Source: Gammaproteobacteria bacterium (GTDB lineage Bacteria > Pseudomonadota > Gammaproteobacteria > DSM-19610). From it: a DNA stretch of 5,892 nt. The notes below the pieces were generated by a model that saw only the letters and a list, made by a program, of their open reading frames with translations, did not search any database and was not told the DNA's origin. The position numbers and the translations under genes were made by a program. Location of the stretch: positions 1 to 5,892 of the forward strand of contig JAUXDG010000187.1 in the NCBI GenBank assembly GCA_030618475.1. Direction: 5' to 3'. Below, in pieces: positions 1-5,410 of this stretch (within the stretch, counting starts at the first letter, position 1; each line of letters opens with the position of its first letter).

Positions 1-111
1 CATTTCTCACATCGTTAGCCAGGGAGCTAGGCAAGGTTGAGGACGTTAGGTAGCCAATTCTGCGAATCAGATCAATCGAGCCCCCTCACCGCTCTACGGG
101 GTGCAGGTTTC

Positions 112-291
112 CTACCCAGCTCGCCCCCGAAGATCTCGACGTCGCAGAACACACAGGCAGGCGAAGCAGGTCATGCCAGTGATGCGGCCGTGGTTGCGGT
201 CAGGGAAGTTGCAGTACCACAGGTTGCTGATGTAGAGCCCGCTATCGAGCGCGTTGAACACGTCGTTCCGGTGCAAATCGCCGGGTAAATG
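112..291 (-). pseudogene. Remnant of a TldD/PmbA-family protein (C-terminal part)
   Basis: The minus strand reads LPGDLHRNDVF, then GLYISNLWYCNFPDRN, then GRITGMTCFA. As I recall the family, TldD/PmbA-type proteins (putative metallopeptidases; TldD/TldE process peptides such as microcin B17) carry a C-terminal segment of the form GLYI-NLWYLNYSDR-GR-TGMTRFATFWVE, so the match is specific. Only about 45 residues align. The reading frame then diverges and meets a stop at 112-114. A one-base shift near 155 would continue as a weaker match (GEL, then AP, then VRGLD) to a stop at 72-74, which fits a frameshifted relic. The large N-terminal part is absent, because the match begins about 13 bases from the frdC start. 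I see nothing recognisable in 1-71. The alternative, that this is a chance open frame antisense to frdC, is unlikely given the NLWY and GRITGMT strings. Confidence 0.6.
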
Positions 292-304
292 ATAAGATGC
301 TTGT

Positions 305-1072
305 GTGAAGACCTTGCCAGGCTCCGGGAAGATAATTCTGCCGGCGGACGAATCCCGCAAGCAGTTGTATTACGAACTGATCAGTGGCGGTAGCGGACTT
401 CTGCTTGCGCTGTTCATGTGGGGCCACCTGCTGCTGGTGGGTTCCATCCTGCTGGGTGCCCGCGGCTTCGACTGGATCGCGGGGATACTCGAAGACTACT
501 ACATTGCCCAACCGACTGTGGCGGTGATTATCTTCGCCTTTCTGGTTCACGCAGTCACGGCCAGTCGCAAGATCCCCGCCCAGTTGCACGAGCGCAAGGC
601 GATGCAGCAGCTGGCGAAGGGATTGCGCGATGCCGGCCGCGGCCGTCCGCTTGCGAGTCATGAATACTCGGCTTTTAAGCCCCACCTGGAATCCATGCTG
701 TGGATCTGGCAGGTGCGGACCGGGATGGTCATGCTGGTGCTTGGCAGTTCCCACCTCATCCTCCTTGGCCTGGATATATTTACCCCGCTGTTCGGTGTCA
801 CGACAGGCATCGAAGCGGTCAGTTCGCTGGAGCGGGTGCAGGCGGGCTTGTGGCCCTTGTACGGCCTGCTGCTGCTGTGCGTCGAATTCCATGCCAGTGT
901 CGGGCTTTATCGTCTCATGGTGAAATGGGGAATCGGCTCGCGGATCACGCGCCCGACCCTGCGCCGGATCGAGCGCGTCATGTTCTGGCTGCTGCTCGGT
1001 CTCGGCATCCTCACACTGGTCGTACTGGCGGGCTGGCTGTCCCCGCCTCTGGCCTTTCTGATTACCGATTGA
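305..1072 (+). CDS. frdC: Fumarate reductase di-haem cytochrome b subunit (FrdC)
   Basis: Membrane anchor and quinone-reacting subunit of a quinol:fumarate reductase or succinate:quinone reductase. It has 255 residues, against 256 recalled for Wolinella FrdC. Five hydrophobic helices lie at about 27-50, 68-88, 137-160, 182-206 and 227-247. The four haem-ligand histidines fit H41 (in WGHLL), H82 (in VHAVTASRK), H150 (in SSHLIL) and H196 (in EFHASVGLYR), equivalent to Wolinella H44, H93, H143 and H182. E194 matches Wolinella Glu180 (the E-pathway residue), and E63 sits where the menaquinol-site Glu66 would be. The start is a GTG at 305 without a clear Shine-Dalgarno sequence. An in-frame stop at 293-295 rules out a longer protein; TTG at 314 is the only near alternative. 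It is first of three co-directional genes and ends 8 bases before frdA. No convincing -35/-10 promoter was found upstream. Confidence 0.93.
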   Translation: MKTLPGSGKIILPADESRKQLYYELISGGSGLLLALFMWGHLLLVGSILLGARGFDWIAGILEDYYIAQPTVAVIIFAFLVHAVTASRKIPAQLHERKAMQQLAKGLRDAGRGRPLASHEYSAFKPHLESMLWIWQVRTGMVMLVLGSSHLILLGLDIFTPLFGVTTGIEAVSSLERVQAGLWPLYGLLLLCVEFHASVGLYRLMVKWGIGSRITRPTLRRIERVMFWLLLGLGILTLVVLAGWLSPPLAFLITD

Positions 1073-1076
1073 GAAG
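1071..1076 (+). promoter_or_regulatory. Ribosome binding site of frdA
   Basis: GAGAAG overlaps the frdC stop codon (1070-1072) and lies 4 bases before the ATG at 1081. It fixes the frdA start, although the same frame stays open upstream through frdC to about 700. The overlap with the frdC stop suggests translational coupling. Confidence 0.65.
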
Positions 1077-1080
1077 ACTC

Positions 1081-3009
1081 ATGGAGCACATCGAAACCAC
1101 AGACGTACTGGTGATCGGCGGCGGGCTGGCCGGTGAGCGTTGCGCCATCGAGGCGGTCAGCGCAGGGCAGGATGTGGTAATTCTCTCGGTGGTGCCGCCA
1201 CGGCGCAGTCACAGCTGTGCCGCCCAGGGTGGCATGCAGGCCGCGCTCGGCAATTGCATCAAGGCCGGGGGTGACAGCCCTGATGTCCATTTCCTCGATA
1301 CCGTGCGCGGCTCTGACTGGGGCGCAGACCAGGAAGTCGCCCGCATGTTCGCTGAAGAGGCACCGATCGCAGCTCGTGAACTGGCTCATATGGGCGTTCC
1401 CTGGACACGGGTTCGTCCCGGCATGAACCGCTATTTCATCAAAGGCCAGCGCGTTGAAATCGACGAGCCTGCGGAAAAAGCCGGCTTGATCATGCACCGG
1501 GATTTTGGCGGTACGGCTAAATGGCGGGCTTGTTATGCAGCCGCGGGAACCGGTCATGCGCTGCTCTATGCGGTGGACAGTCAGGTGGTGCGCCTGGGCA
1601 TCGATGTGCGCGATCGCATGGAAGTTGTTGCCCTGATCCATGAGGGTGGCCGCTGCTGGGGCGCCGTCGCGCGTTGCCTGCGCACCGGCCGTCACAGGGC
1701 ATTTCTGGCCCGTGCCACGGTGATTGCCACCGGTGGTTTTGGCCGCATCTACGGACAATACACCACCAACGCAACCATCAATGAGGGTACCGGGGCGAGT
1801 GTGGCACTGGATACCGGTATCGTGCCGCTTGGCAACATGGAGGCAATCCAGTTCCACCCCACCGTACTCGTGCCCAGCGGCATTCTGATCACCGAAGGTT
1901 GCCGCGGTGATGGTGGCTACCTGCTGGATAAGAACATGCAGCGCTTCATGGTCGAAGCGGAGCCTGACAAGCAGGAACTTGCCAGCCGGGATGTCGTCTC
2001 CCGGCATATGATGCAATGCATGAAGGATGGCAGGGGTGTAGATACGCCCGCTGGACAGCATCTCTGGCTGGACCTGCGTCATCTGGGGGAAAAACACCTC
2101 ACCACCAAGCTGCGGGAGGTCTGGGATATCTGCCGCGATTTTGTCGGTCTGAACCCGGCAAAGGACCTGATCCCGGTGCGGCCGACCCAGCACTATTCGA
2201 TGGGGGGTGTGCGAGTCAACAAGGACGGTCACGCCTACGGCATGGCCGGTCTGTTCGCAGCCGGCGAAGCCGCCTGCTGGGACATGCACGGGTTTAACCG
2301 CCTGGGCGGCAACAGCCTCGCCGAAACCATCGTCGCCGGGCGCATTGTCGGTCGCAGTGTCGCAAAGTTCGCAGCCGGCAGCAGCCTGAGCGTAAACACG
2401 GCGCTGGCACTGAGTTGTGTCAAAGACGCCGAACGACGTGCCGGTGACTGGCTGGGGCGCAGCGGAAGCGGACCTGGCGTCTATGCTATTCGCGACGCCA
2501 TCGCGGAAACCATGATCAAGCGGGTCGGCATCTTCCGCGACGGGAACGAACTGGAACAGGCGGTAGCGGAGCTCAAGCAGAGTCTTGCCCGGGTCGACCA
2601 GGCAGTGCTGCGCTCGAAGGTGCCGGGGATGAATCCCGAGTTGTCGTTTGCGCTGCGACTCAAAGGTATGGCGAGACTTGCGCTGGTCACAGCCATGGGC
2701 GCTCTTGCCCGTACCGAGAGCCGTGGCGCACACTTCCGGCGTGATTACCCGCTGCGTGATGACGCCGGATGGCTGAACCGGACGCTGGTGCGCTGGCCCC
2801 GCGATGCTGCCGAGCCGAGTTTCAGCTACGAACCCGTGGGGCTGATAGATCTCCCCCCCGGTCATCGTGGTTACGGTAGCGCAGAGCGCATCGAGATGAC
2901 TGTGCCGATTACAGCGTACAATGACCGTGTCGCTGACGGGCAGAACGCGCAAGGCCGGCAGGCAAGCGACGAGCCCATCGGGTCACGCATGAAATGGGGG
3001 GAACATTGA
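1081..3009 (+). CDS. frdA: Fumarate reductase flavoprotein subunit (FrdA)
   Basis: Catalytic subunit interconverting fumarate and succinate at a covalently bound FAD on the cytoplasmic face. It has 642 residues, close to Wolinella FrdA (about 656) and longer than E. coli FrdA (about 602). The N-terminal Rossmann motif is VIGGGLAGE (11-19). The covalent-FAD histidine is H44 in RRSHSCAAQGG. Active-site residues are all present: H259 (QFHPT), T271-E272 (ITEGCRGDGG), R303 (ASRDVVSR), H371 (QHYSMGG) and R407 (GFNRLGGNS), matching Wolinella H257, T269/E270, R301, H369 and R404. The C-terminal domain keeps TESRGAH and DYPLRDD-WLNRTL. Strings such as DTVRGSDWGADQ and HRDFGGTAKWR-CY point to the Wolinella type rather than the E. 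coli Frd or mitochondrial SdhA type. No twin-arginine signal is present, which argues against the periplasmic methylmenaquinol enzyme MfrA. The last 30 or so residues are polar and probably disordered. The stop overlaps the frdB start by one base. Confidence 0.96.
   Translation: MEHIETTDVLVIGGGLAGERCAIEAVSAGQDVVILSVVPPRRSHSCAAQGGMQAALGNCIKAGGDSPDVHFLDTVRGSDWGADQEVARMFAEEAPIAARELAHMGVPWTRVRPGMNRYFIKGQRVEIDEPAEKAGLIMHRDFGGTAKWRACYAAAGTGHALLYAVDSQVVRLGIDVRDRMEVVALIHEGGRCWGAVARCLRTGRHRAFLARATVIATGGFGRIYGQYTTNATINEGTGASVALDTGIVPLGNMEAIQFHPTVLVPSGILITEGCRGDGGYLLDKNMQRFMVEAEPDKQELASRDVVSRHMMQCMKDGRGVDTPAGQHLWLDLRHLGEKHLTTKLREVWDICRDFVGLNPAKDLIPVRPTQHYSMGGVRVNKDGHAYGMAGLFAAGEAACWDMHGFNRLGGNSLAETIVAGRIVGRSVAKFAAGSSLSVNTALALSCVKDAERRAGDWLGRSGSGPGVYAIRDAIAETMIKRVGIFRDGNELEQAVAELKQSLARVDQAVLRSKVPGMNPELSFALRLKGMARLALVTAMGALARTESRGAHFRRDYPLRDDAGWLNRTLVRWPRDAAEPSFSYEPVGLIDLPPGHRGYGSAERIEMTVPITAYNDRVADGQNAQGRQASDEPIGSRMKWGEH
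2996..3002 (+). promoter_or_regulatory. Ribosome binding site of frdB
   Basis: GGGGGGA lies 6 bases before the ATG at 3009. It favours that start over an in-frame ATG at 2994, which would sit in front of and partly inside this purine run and has no Shine-Dalgarno sequence of its own. The site lies within the last codons of frdA. Confidence 0.6.
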
Positions 3010-3752
3010 TGGCCAGCGAGTCAGCACAGAAGCGCCGTCACCTCCGCTTTGAAATATTCCGCTACAACCCCGAAGATCAGGAATCGACGCCGCAGTTACA
3101 GAGTTTTGAACTCGACGAGACGCCTTACATGTCACTGTTTCTCGCACTCAATCAGATTCGGGAGAAACAGGACCCGAGCCTGCAATTCGACTTTGCCTGC
3201 CGCTCGGCGATTTGTGGCTCCTGCGCGATGATGGTGAATGGACGCCCGTCGCTGGCGTGCCGAACCCTGACTGAAGATTTGCCGGAGCTGATTCGTCTGC
3301 ACCCGCTTCCGGCATTCGCGCTTATCGGTGATTTATCGGTGGATACCGGCACCTGGTTCAGGGCGATGAACGAGCGCGTTGGGGCGTGGATTCACGAGCA
3401 GCAAGCCTTCGACCCAAATGCCCGGGAAGAGCCGATGAACGATGATCTCGCCCAGGCCATCTACGAGGGCGATCGCTGCATCGAATGCGGCTGCTGCGTG
3501 GCAGGATGCGGGATCGCCAACATACAGCCGGAATTCTATGGCGCAGCAGGCCTGAATCGCATCGCACGCTTCATGATGGATCCACGCGACAAACGCGAAG
3601 CAGGCGACTGGTTCGAGGTCGTATCCAGTGACGAGGGCGTATTCGCTTGCGTCGGGCTGATGGCCTGCCACGACATCTGCCCTAAAGAACTCCCCTTGCT
3701 TGAGGTCCACGCCTATCTCCGCCGCCGGATGCTGGTCAGCCGGATACGCTGA
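3009..3752 (+). CDS. frdB: Fumarate reductase iron-sulfur subunit (FrdB)
   Basis: Electron-transfer subunit linking the FAD of FrdA to the haems of FrdC. It has 247 residues (Wolinella FrdB is about 239). The N-terminal plant-ferredoxin-like domain holds the [2Fe-2S] ligands C64, C69, C72 and C84 (CRSAICGSC, then 11 residues to C84). The C-terminal domain has C157-x2-C160-x2-C163-x3-C167 (CIECGCCVAGC), then C214, C220 and C224 (CVGLMACHDICPK). By family analogy C157, C160, C163 and C224 bind the [4Fe-4S] cluster, while C167, C214 and C220 bind the [3Fe-4S] cluster. All eleven ligands are present, so the electron path is intact. GAAGLNRIARFMMDPRD is typical of the Wolinella type. The start at 3009 overlaps the frdA stop (TGATG), implying coupling. 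The operon ends here, followed at once by a terminator. Confidence 0.96.
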   Translation: MASESAQKRRHLRFEIFRYNPEDQESTPQLQSFELDETPYMSLFLALNQIREKQDPSLQFDFACRSAICGSCAMMVNGRPSLACRTLTEDLPELIRLHPLPAFALIGDLSVDTGTWFRAMNERVGAWIHEQQAFDPNAREEPMNDDLAQAIYEGDRCIECGCCVAGCGIANIQPEFYGAAGLNRIARFMMDPRDKREAGDWFEVVSSDEGVFACVGLMACHDICPKELPLLEVHAYLRRRMLVSRIR

Positions 3753-3780
3753 AACGGGGGTCGAAAGACCCCCGTTTTTT
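3752..3780 (+). terminator. Intrinsic terminator of frdCAB
   Basis: A perfect GC-rich stem, ACGGGGGTC pairing with GACCCCCGT, closes a GAAA tetraloop (3763-3766) and is followed by a run of six T (3775-3780); flanking A and T bases extend the stem to 11 bp. It begins at the frdB stop codon. The gene on the opposite strand ends at 3791, so the hairpin may also slow transcription from that side, but on the minus strand the trailing T run is only three bases long. Confidence 0.93.
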
Positions 3781-3790
3781 CATGCGTGGA

Positions 3791-4465
3791 TCAGCCCGTA
3801 ATTGGAGCCAAGGTCAACTCGACACGCCGGTTCTGTTCTCGACCTGAATTGGTGTCGTTATCTGCGATTGGGTTCGACTCACCGTAACCGACAGTGATGA
3901 GGCGCAGGTGCTCGATCCCCTGAGTGCCTAAATATTGACTAACACTGGCTGCACGCCGCACCGACAGCGACTGATTGTAGGGTTCTGAACCACGGTTATC
4001 CGTGTGGCCGGCCACCTCGATGACAGTCTTTTCGTACTCTTTGAGCACCAGTGACACGGAGTTTAGTACACCGTAAAAATTAGACTTTACGTCGGCGCTG
4101 TTGGTTGCAAATGTCACGTTGCCGGGCATATTGAGAATGATTTCATCACCGACACGGGTGACACCGACGCCGGTTCCCTGAAGCTGCGCACGCAACTTGG
4201 ATTCCTGCACATCCATGTAGTAGCCAACACCACCGCCGGCCAGTGCACCCACGCCTGCACCGATTAACGCCTTCTTGCGCCGTTCTTTCGAGTGGCCGCC
4301 AGAGAGTGCTCCGACAGCAGCCCCTGCAGCTGCACCGATTCCTGCCCCGATGGCGGCCTTACTGGCCTGTTGTTCACCCGTGTAGGGGTTTGTGGTGCAT
4401 GCCGACAGCAGGGTAAGAGCCGCGATAGTGGCCAGCTTAGTGAAGTTACGTATTTTTCGGTACAT
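3791..4465 (-). CDS. yiaD: YiaD-like OmpA-family outer-membrane lipoprotein
   Basis: A 224-residue lipoprotein expected to anchor the outer membrane to peptidoglycan. The signal peptide (1-22) ends in lipobox L20-S-A-C23, and T follows the Cys, so there is no inner-membrane retention Asp. TTNPYTGE follows, as in E. coli YiaD. A glycine-zipper region with two repeats spans about 36-83 (GAGIGAAAGAAVGAL and GAGVGALAGGGVGYYMD). The OmpA-like peptidoglycan-binding domain covers about 110-224: NMPGNVTF, GHTDNRG (D156) and NQSLSVRRA (R171), the usual Asp/Arg pair for diaminopimelate binding, then QNRRVEL. E. coli YiaD is about 219 residues, with a near-identical plan. The start at 4465 is chosen over an in-frame ATG at 4504 because it gives a normal signal peptide and follows a GAGGAA site. 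The gene converges on frdB with a short gap, so it is a separate transcription unit. Confidence 0.92.
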   Translation of the reverse strand: MYRKIRNFTKLATIAALTLLSACTTNPYTGEQQASKAAIGAGIGAAAGAAVGALSGGHSKERRKKALIGAGVGALAGGGVGYYMDVQESKLRAQLQGTGVGVTRVGDEIILNMPGNVTFATNSADVKSNFYGVLNSVSLVLKEYEKTVIEVAGHTDNRGSEPYNQSLSVRRAASVSQYLGTQGIEHLRLITVGYGESNPIADNDTNSGREQNRRVELTLAPITG

Positions 4466-4474
4466 AGCCTGATA

Positions 4475-4480
4475 TTCCTC
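4475..4480 (-). promoter_or_regulatory. Ribosome binding site of yiaD
   Basis: On the minus strand GAGGAA lies 9 bases before the ATG at 4465. It supports the shorter start, which places the lipoprotein signal peptide at the N-terminus. Confidence 0.65.
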
Positions 4481-4555
4481 GGAGGTAGACAGTGAGAGAC
4501 TCATCCAAATGTGTGTCGTAAAGTTCCCTGGAGATCACATTAGTCGTCCATTTGC

Positions 4556-4577
4556 CAGACCTCTTTACAGAGGTCTG
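4556..4577. repeat. Perfect 9-bp inverted repeat (hairpin)
   Basis: CAGACCTCT and AGAGGTCTG are exact reverse complements around a TTAC loop. The repeat lies about 90 bases upstream of the yiaD start. Neither strand shows a T run after the stem, so it is not a standard intrinsic terminator. It could be a leader hairpin, a dyad operator or the relic of an older terminator. Confidence 0.6.
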
Positions 4578-4679
4578 AGCACCGGTACAGCGATCCGTTC
4601 AACCACTTCATCGAAGTGTTGATCCAGTCACAGGAAGTTCGGCAAGACAGCGCGACGCTGAAGCTTGTCAGGCGGAGAA

Positions 4680-4695
4680 TGTGAAATGCATCACA
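4680..4695. promoter_or_regulatory. CRP-type operator (TGTGA-N6-TCACA)
   Basis: TGTGA-AATGCA-TCACA is an exact match to the enterobacterial cAMP receptor protein core; the arms extend to six bases each (ATGTGA/TCACAT, 4679-4696). Its centre is about 222 bases upstream of the yiaD ATG, the only annotated gene it could serve in this window. The match is seen directly; that CRP or Vfr binds here is inference. Confidence 0.5.
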
Positions 4696-4784
4696 TATGG
4701 AACGGGCTGATGACATGAGTTTTCAGCTTGAGGGTCGCCGTTATTATTCGCCTCTATATTTAGATAACCCCAAAGGACGCGAGT

Positions 4785-4804
4785 CGGCCACAAACGGACA
4801 TTCA
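4785..4804. repeat. Motif copy A, 3' of the acetyltransferase gene
   Basis: CGGCCA-N4-CGGAC-N-TTC-N. It lies 2 bases beyond the stop of the minus-strand gene at 4807. It agrees with the copy at 5373-5392 at 14 of 20 positions (the fixed bases of the pattern). The function is unknown. Confidence 0.35.
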
Positions 4805-4806
4805 GG

Positions 4807-5304
4807 TTATGCCTTAAGCCATTTATACATTACCAAGGCATCAATATATCCCTGGGCAGGGTGATTGAAGGCTTTTGGAAGGTGGCCAACCGTATCAAAA
4901 CCGAGTTTGTTCCAGAGCCTGATTGCACCCTCGTTACTGGAAGCAACAAAATTAAACTGCATTCCCTTATACCCTAATTCGGTTGCTATTTTTTGTGAGT
5001 GTTCGCACATGGCTGTCGCCAACCCTTTACCTCGGGCCTTCGACGACACCATGTAACCGCAATTACATACATGGTTGCCAGGTCCACCCTGATTGGTCTT
5101 TATGTAGTACGTACCGAGTATTTGGTTGTTTTCTTCAGCAACGTAAGTTTTTCGAGGCAACTGCATCCAGATTTTCAATGCCTCACTTTTTGTTGTTTCT
5201 TTTGGGTAAGCGTAAGTTTCACCGGCAGAAACAACCTCGCTGAAAATCGGCCATATCCCATCAAAATCACTTTCTGTTGCTTCTCTAATTCTCATGAAGA
5301 GCAT
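4807..5304 (-). CDS. GNAT-family N-acetyltransferase
   Basis: A 165-residue single-domain cytoplasmic acetyltransferase expected to move an acetyl group from acetyl-CoA to an amine; the substrate is unknown. It opens with RIREATESDFDGIWPIF, a typical GNAT beta1-alpha1. The acetyl-CoA pyrophosphate loop is K89-ARGKG-LA (94-96), with Lys at the position usually Arg or Gln, preceded by the strand GYMVSS. Motif B is NEGAIRLWNKLGF (124-136). The C-terminus, HPAQGYIDALVMYKWL, is like that of amino-acid or phosphinothricin-type GNATs, but I would not name a substrate. The start is uncertain: ATG at 5304 or ATG at 5295 (MRIREA, the commoner beginning). Neither has a clear Shine-Dalgarno sequence, and an in-frame stop at 5317-5319 bars anything longer. 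The gene is more AT-rich than frd. It follows the DUF2380 gene by 106 bases on the same strand, so co-transcription is possible but not shown. Confidence 0.88.
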   Translation of the reverse strand: MLFMRIREATESDFDGIWPIFSEVVSAGETYAYPKETTKSEALKIWMQLPRKTYVAEENNQILGTYYIKTNQGGPGNHVCNCGYMVSSKARGKGLATAMCEHSQKIATELGYKGMQFNFVASSNEGAIRLWNKLGFDTVGHLPKAFNHPAQGYIDALVMYKWLKA

Positions 5305-5372
5305 CCGTTTGAGGAGTCATAACAGTATGCCAGATTTTGAGAAGCAGACTTAAGCAACTGAGTGACTACTTA

Positions 5373-5392
5373 CGGCCAACTCCGGACCTTCG
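5373..5392. repeat. Motif copy B, 3' of the DUF2380 gene
   Basis: CGGCCA-N4-CGGAC-N-TTC-N, the partner of 4785-4804. It lies 18 bases beyond the stop of the minus-strand gene at 5411. An adjoining TTCGCGAA palindrome (5389-5396) overlaps its right end. Confidence 0.35.
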
Positions 5393-5410
5393 CGAATGTT
5401 TCATACCTAT

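Larger units (their letters stand above)
4466..4806. other. 341-base intergenic region upstream of yiaD
   Basis: No gene is supported here. It should contain the yiaD promoter, but I could not find a convincing -35/-10 pair on the minus strand. What can be seen is the yiaD ribosome binding site, a perfect hairpin at 4556-4577, a weaker imperfect inverted repeat around 4592-4624 (GATC ends, CACTT/AAGTG core), a perfect CRP-type palindrome at 4680-4695, a 6-bp inverted repeat ATAACC/GGTTAT at 4764-4769 and 4805-4810, and a motif at 4785-4804 that recurs near 5373. Base composition becomes more AT-rich towards the right. Confidence 0.6.

Noticed and set aside
700..1080. Upstream extension of the frdA frame through the frdC gene
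   Set aside because: The extension has no flavoprotein homology. The ATG at 1081 has a ribosome binding site and starts right before the FAD-binding motif.
907..2952. Very long (681-codon) open frame on the minus strand opposite frdC/frdA
   Set aside because: It is antisense to strongly recognised frdA and frdC and shows no family motifs. It arises from GC-rich codon bias.
4544..4682. Open plus-strand stretch reading DPFNHFIEVLIQSQEV
   Set aside because: There is no ATG, GTG or TTG start with a ribosome site before this stretch and no recognised homology. It spans a hairpin and may be chance or an unrecognisable relic.
4763..4811. Possible integron attC site after the acetyltransferase gene (ATAACC/GGTTAT inverted repeat)
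   Set aside because: The ends do not fit RYYYAAC and GTTRRRY, the element is under 50 bases, and the inner boxes do not pair convincingly. No integrase or second matching site is seen.
4715..4864. A 49-codon plus-strand open frame starting MSFQLEGRRYYSP, about 20 bases after the CRP-type site
   Set aside because: It has no ribosome binding site, its second part is antisense to the 3' end of the acetyltransferase gene, and the sequence resembles no family I know. It could be reconsidered if transcription from the CRP-type site is shown.
5305..5410. Intergenic gap between the DUF2380 and acetyltransferase genes, examined for a terminator or promoter
   Set aside because: No stem with a T run and no convincing -35/-10 pair was found. 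Only the motif copy B and a TTCGCGAA palindrome stand out.
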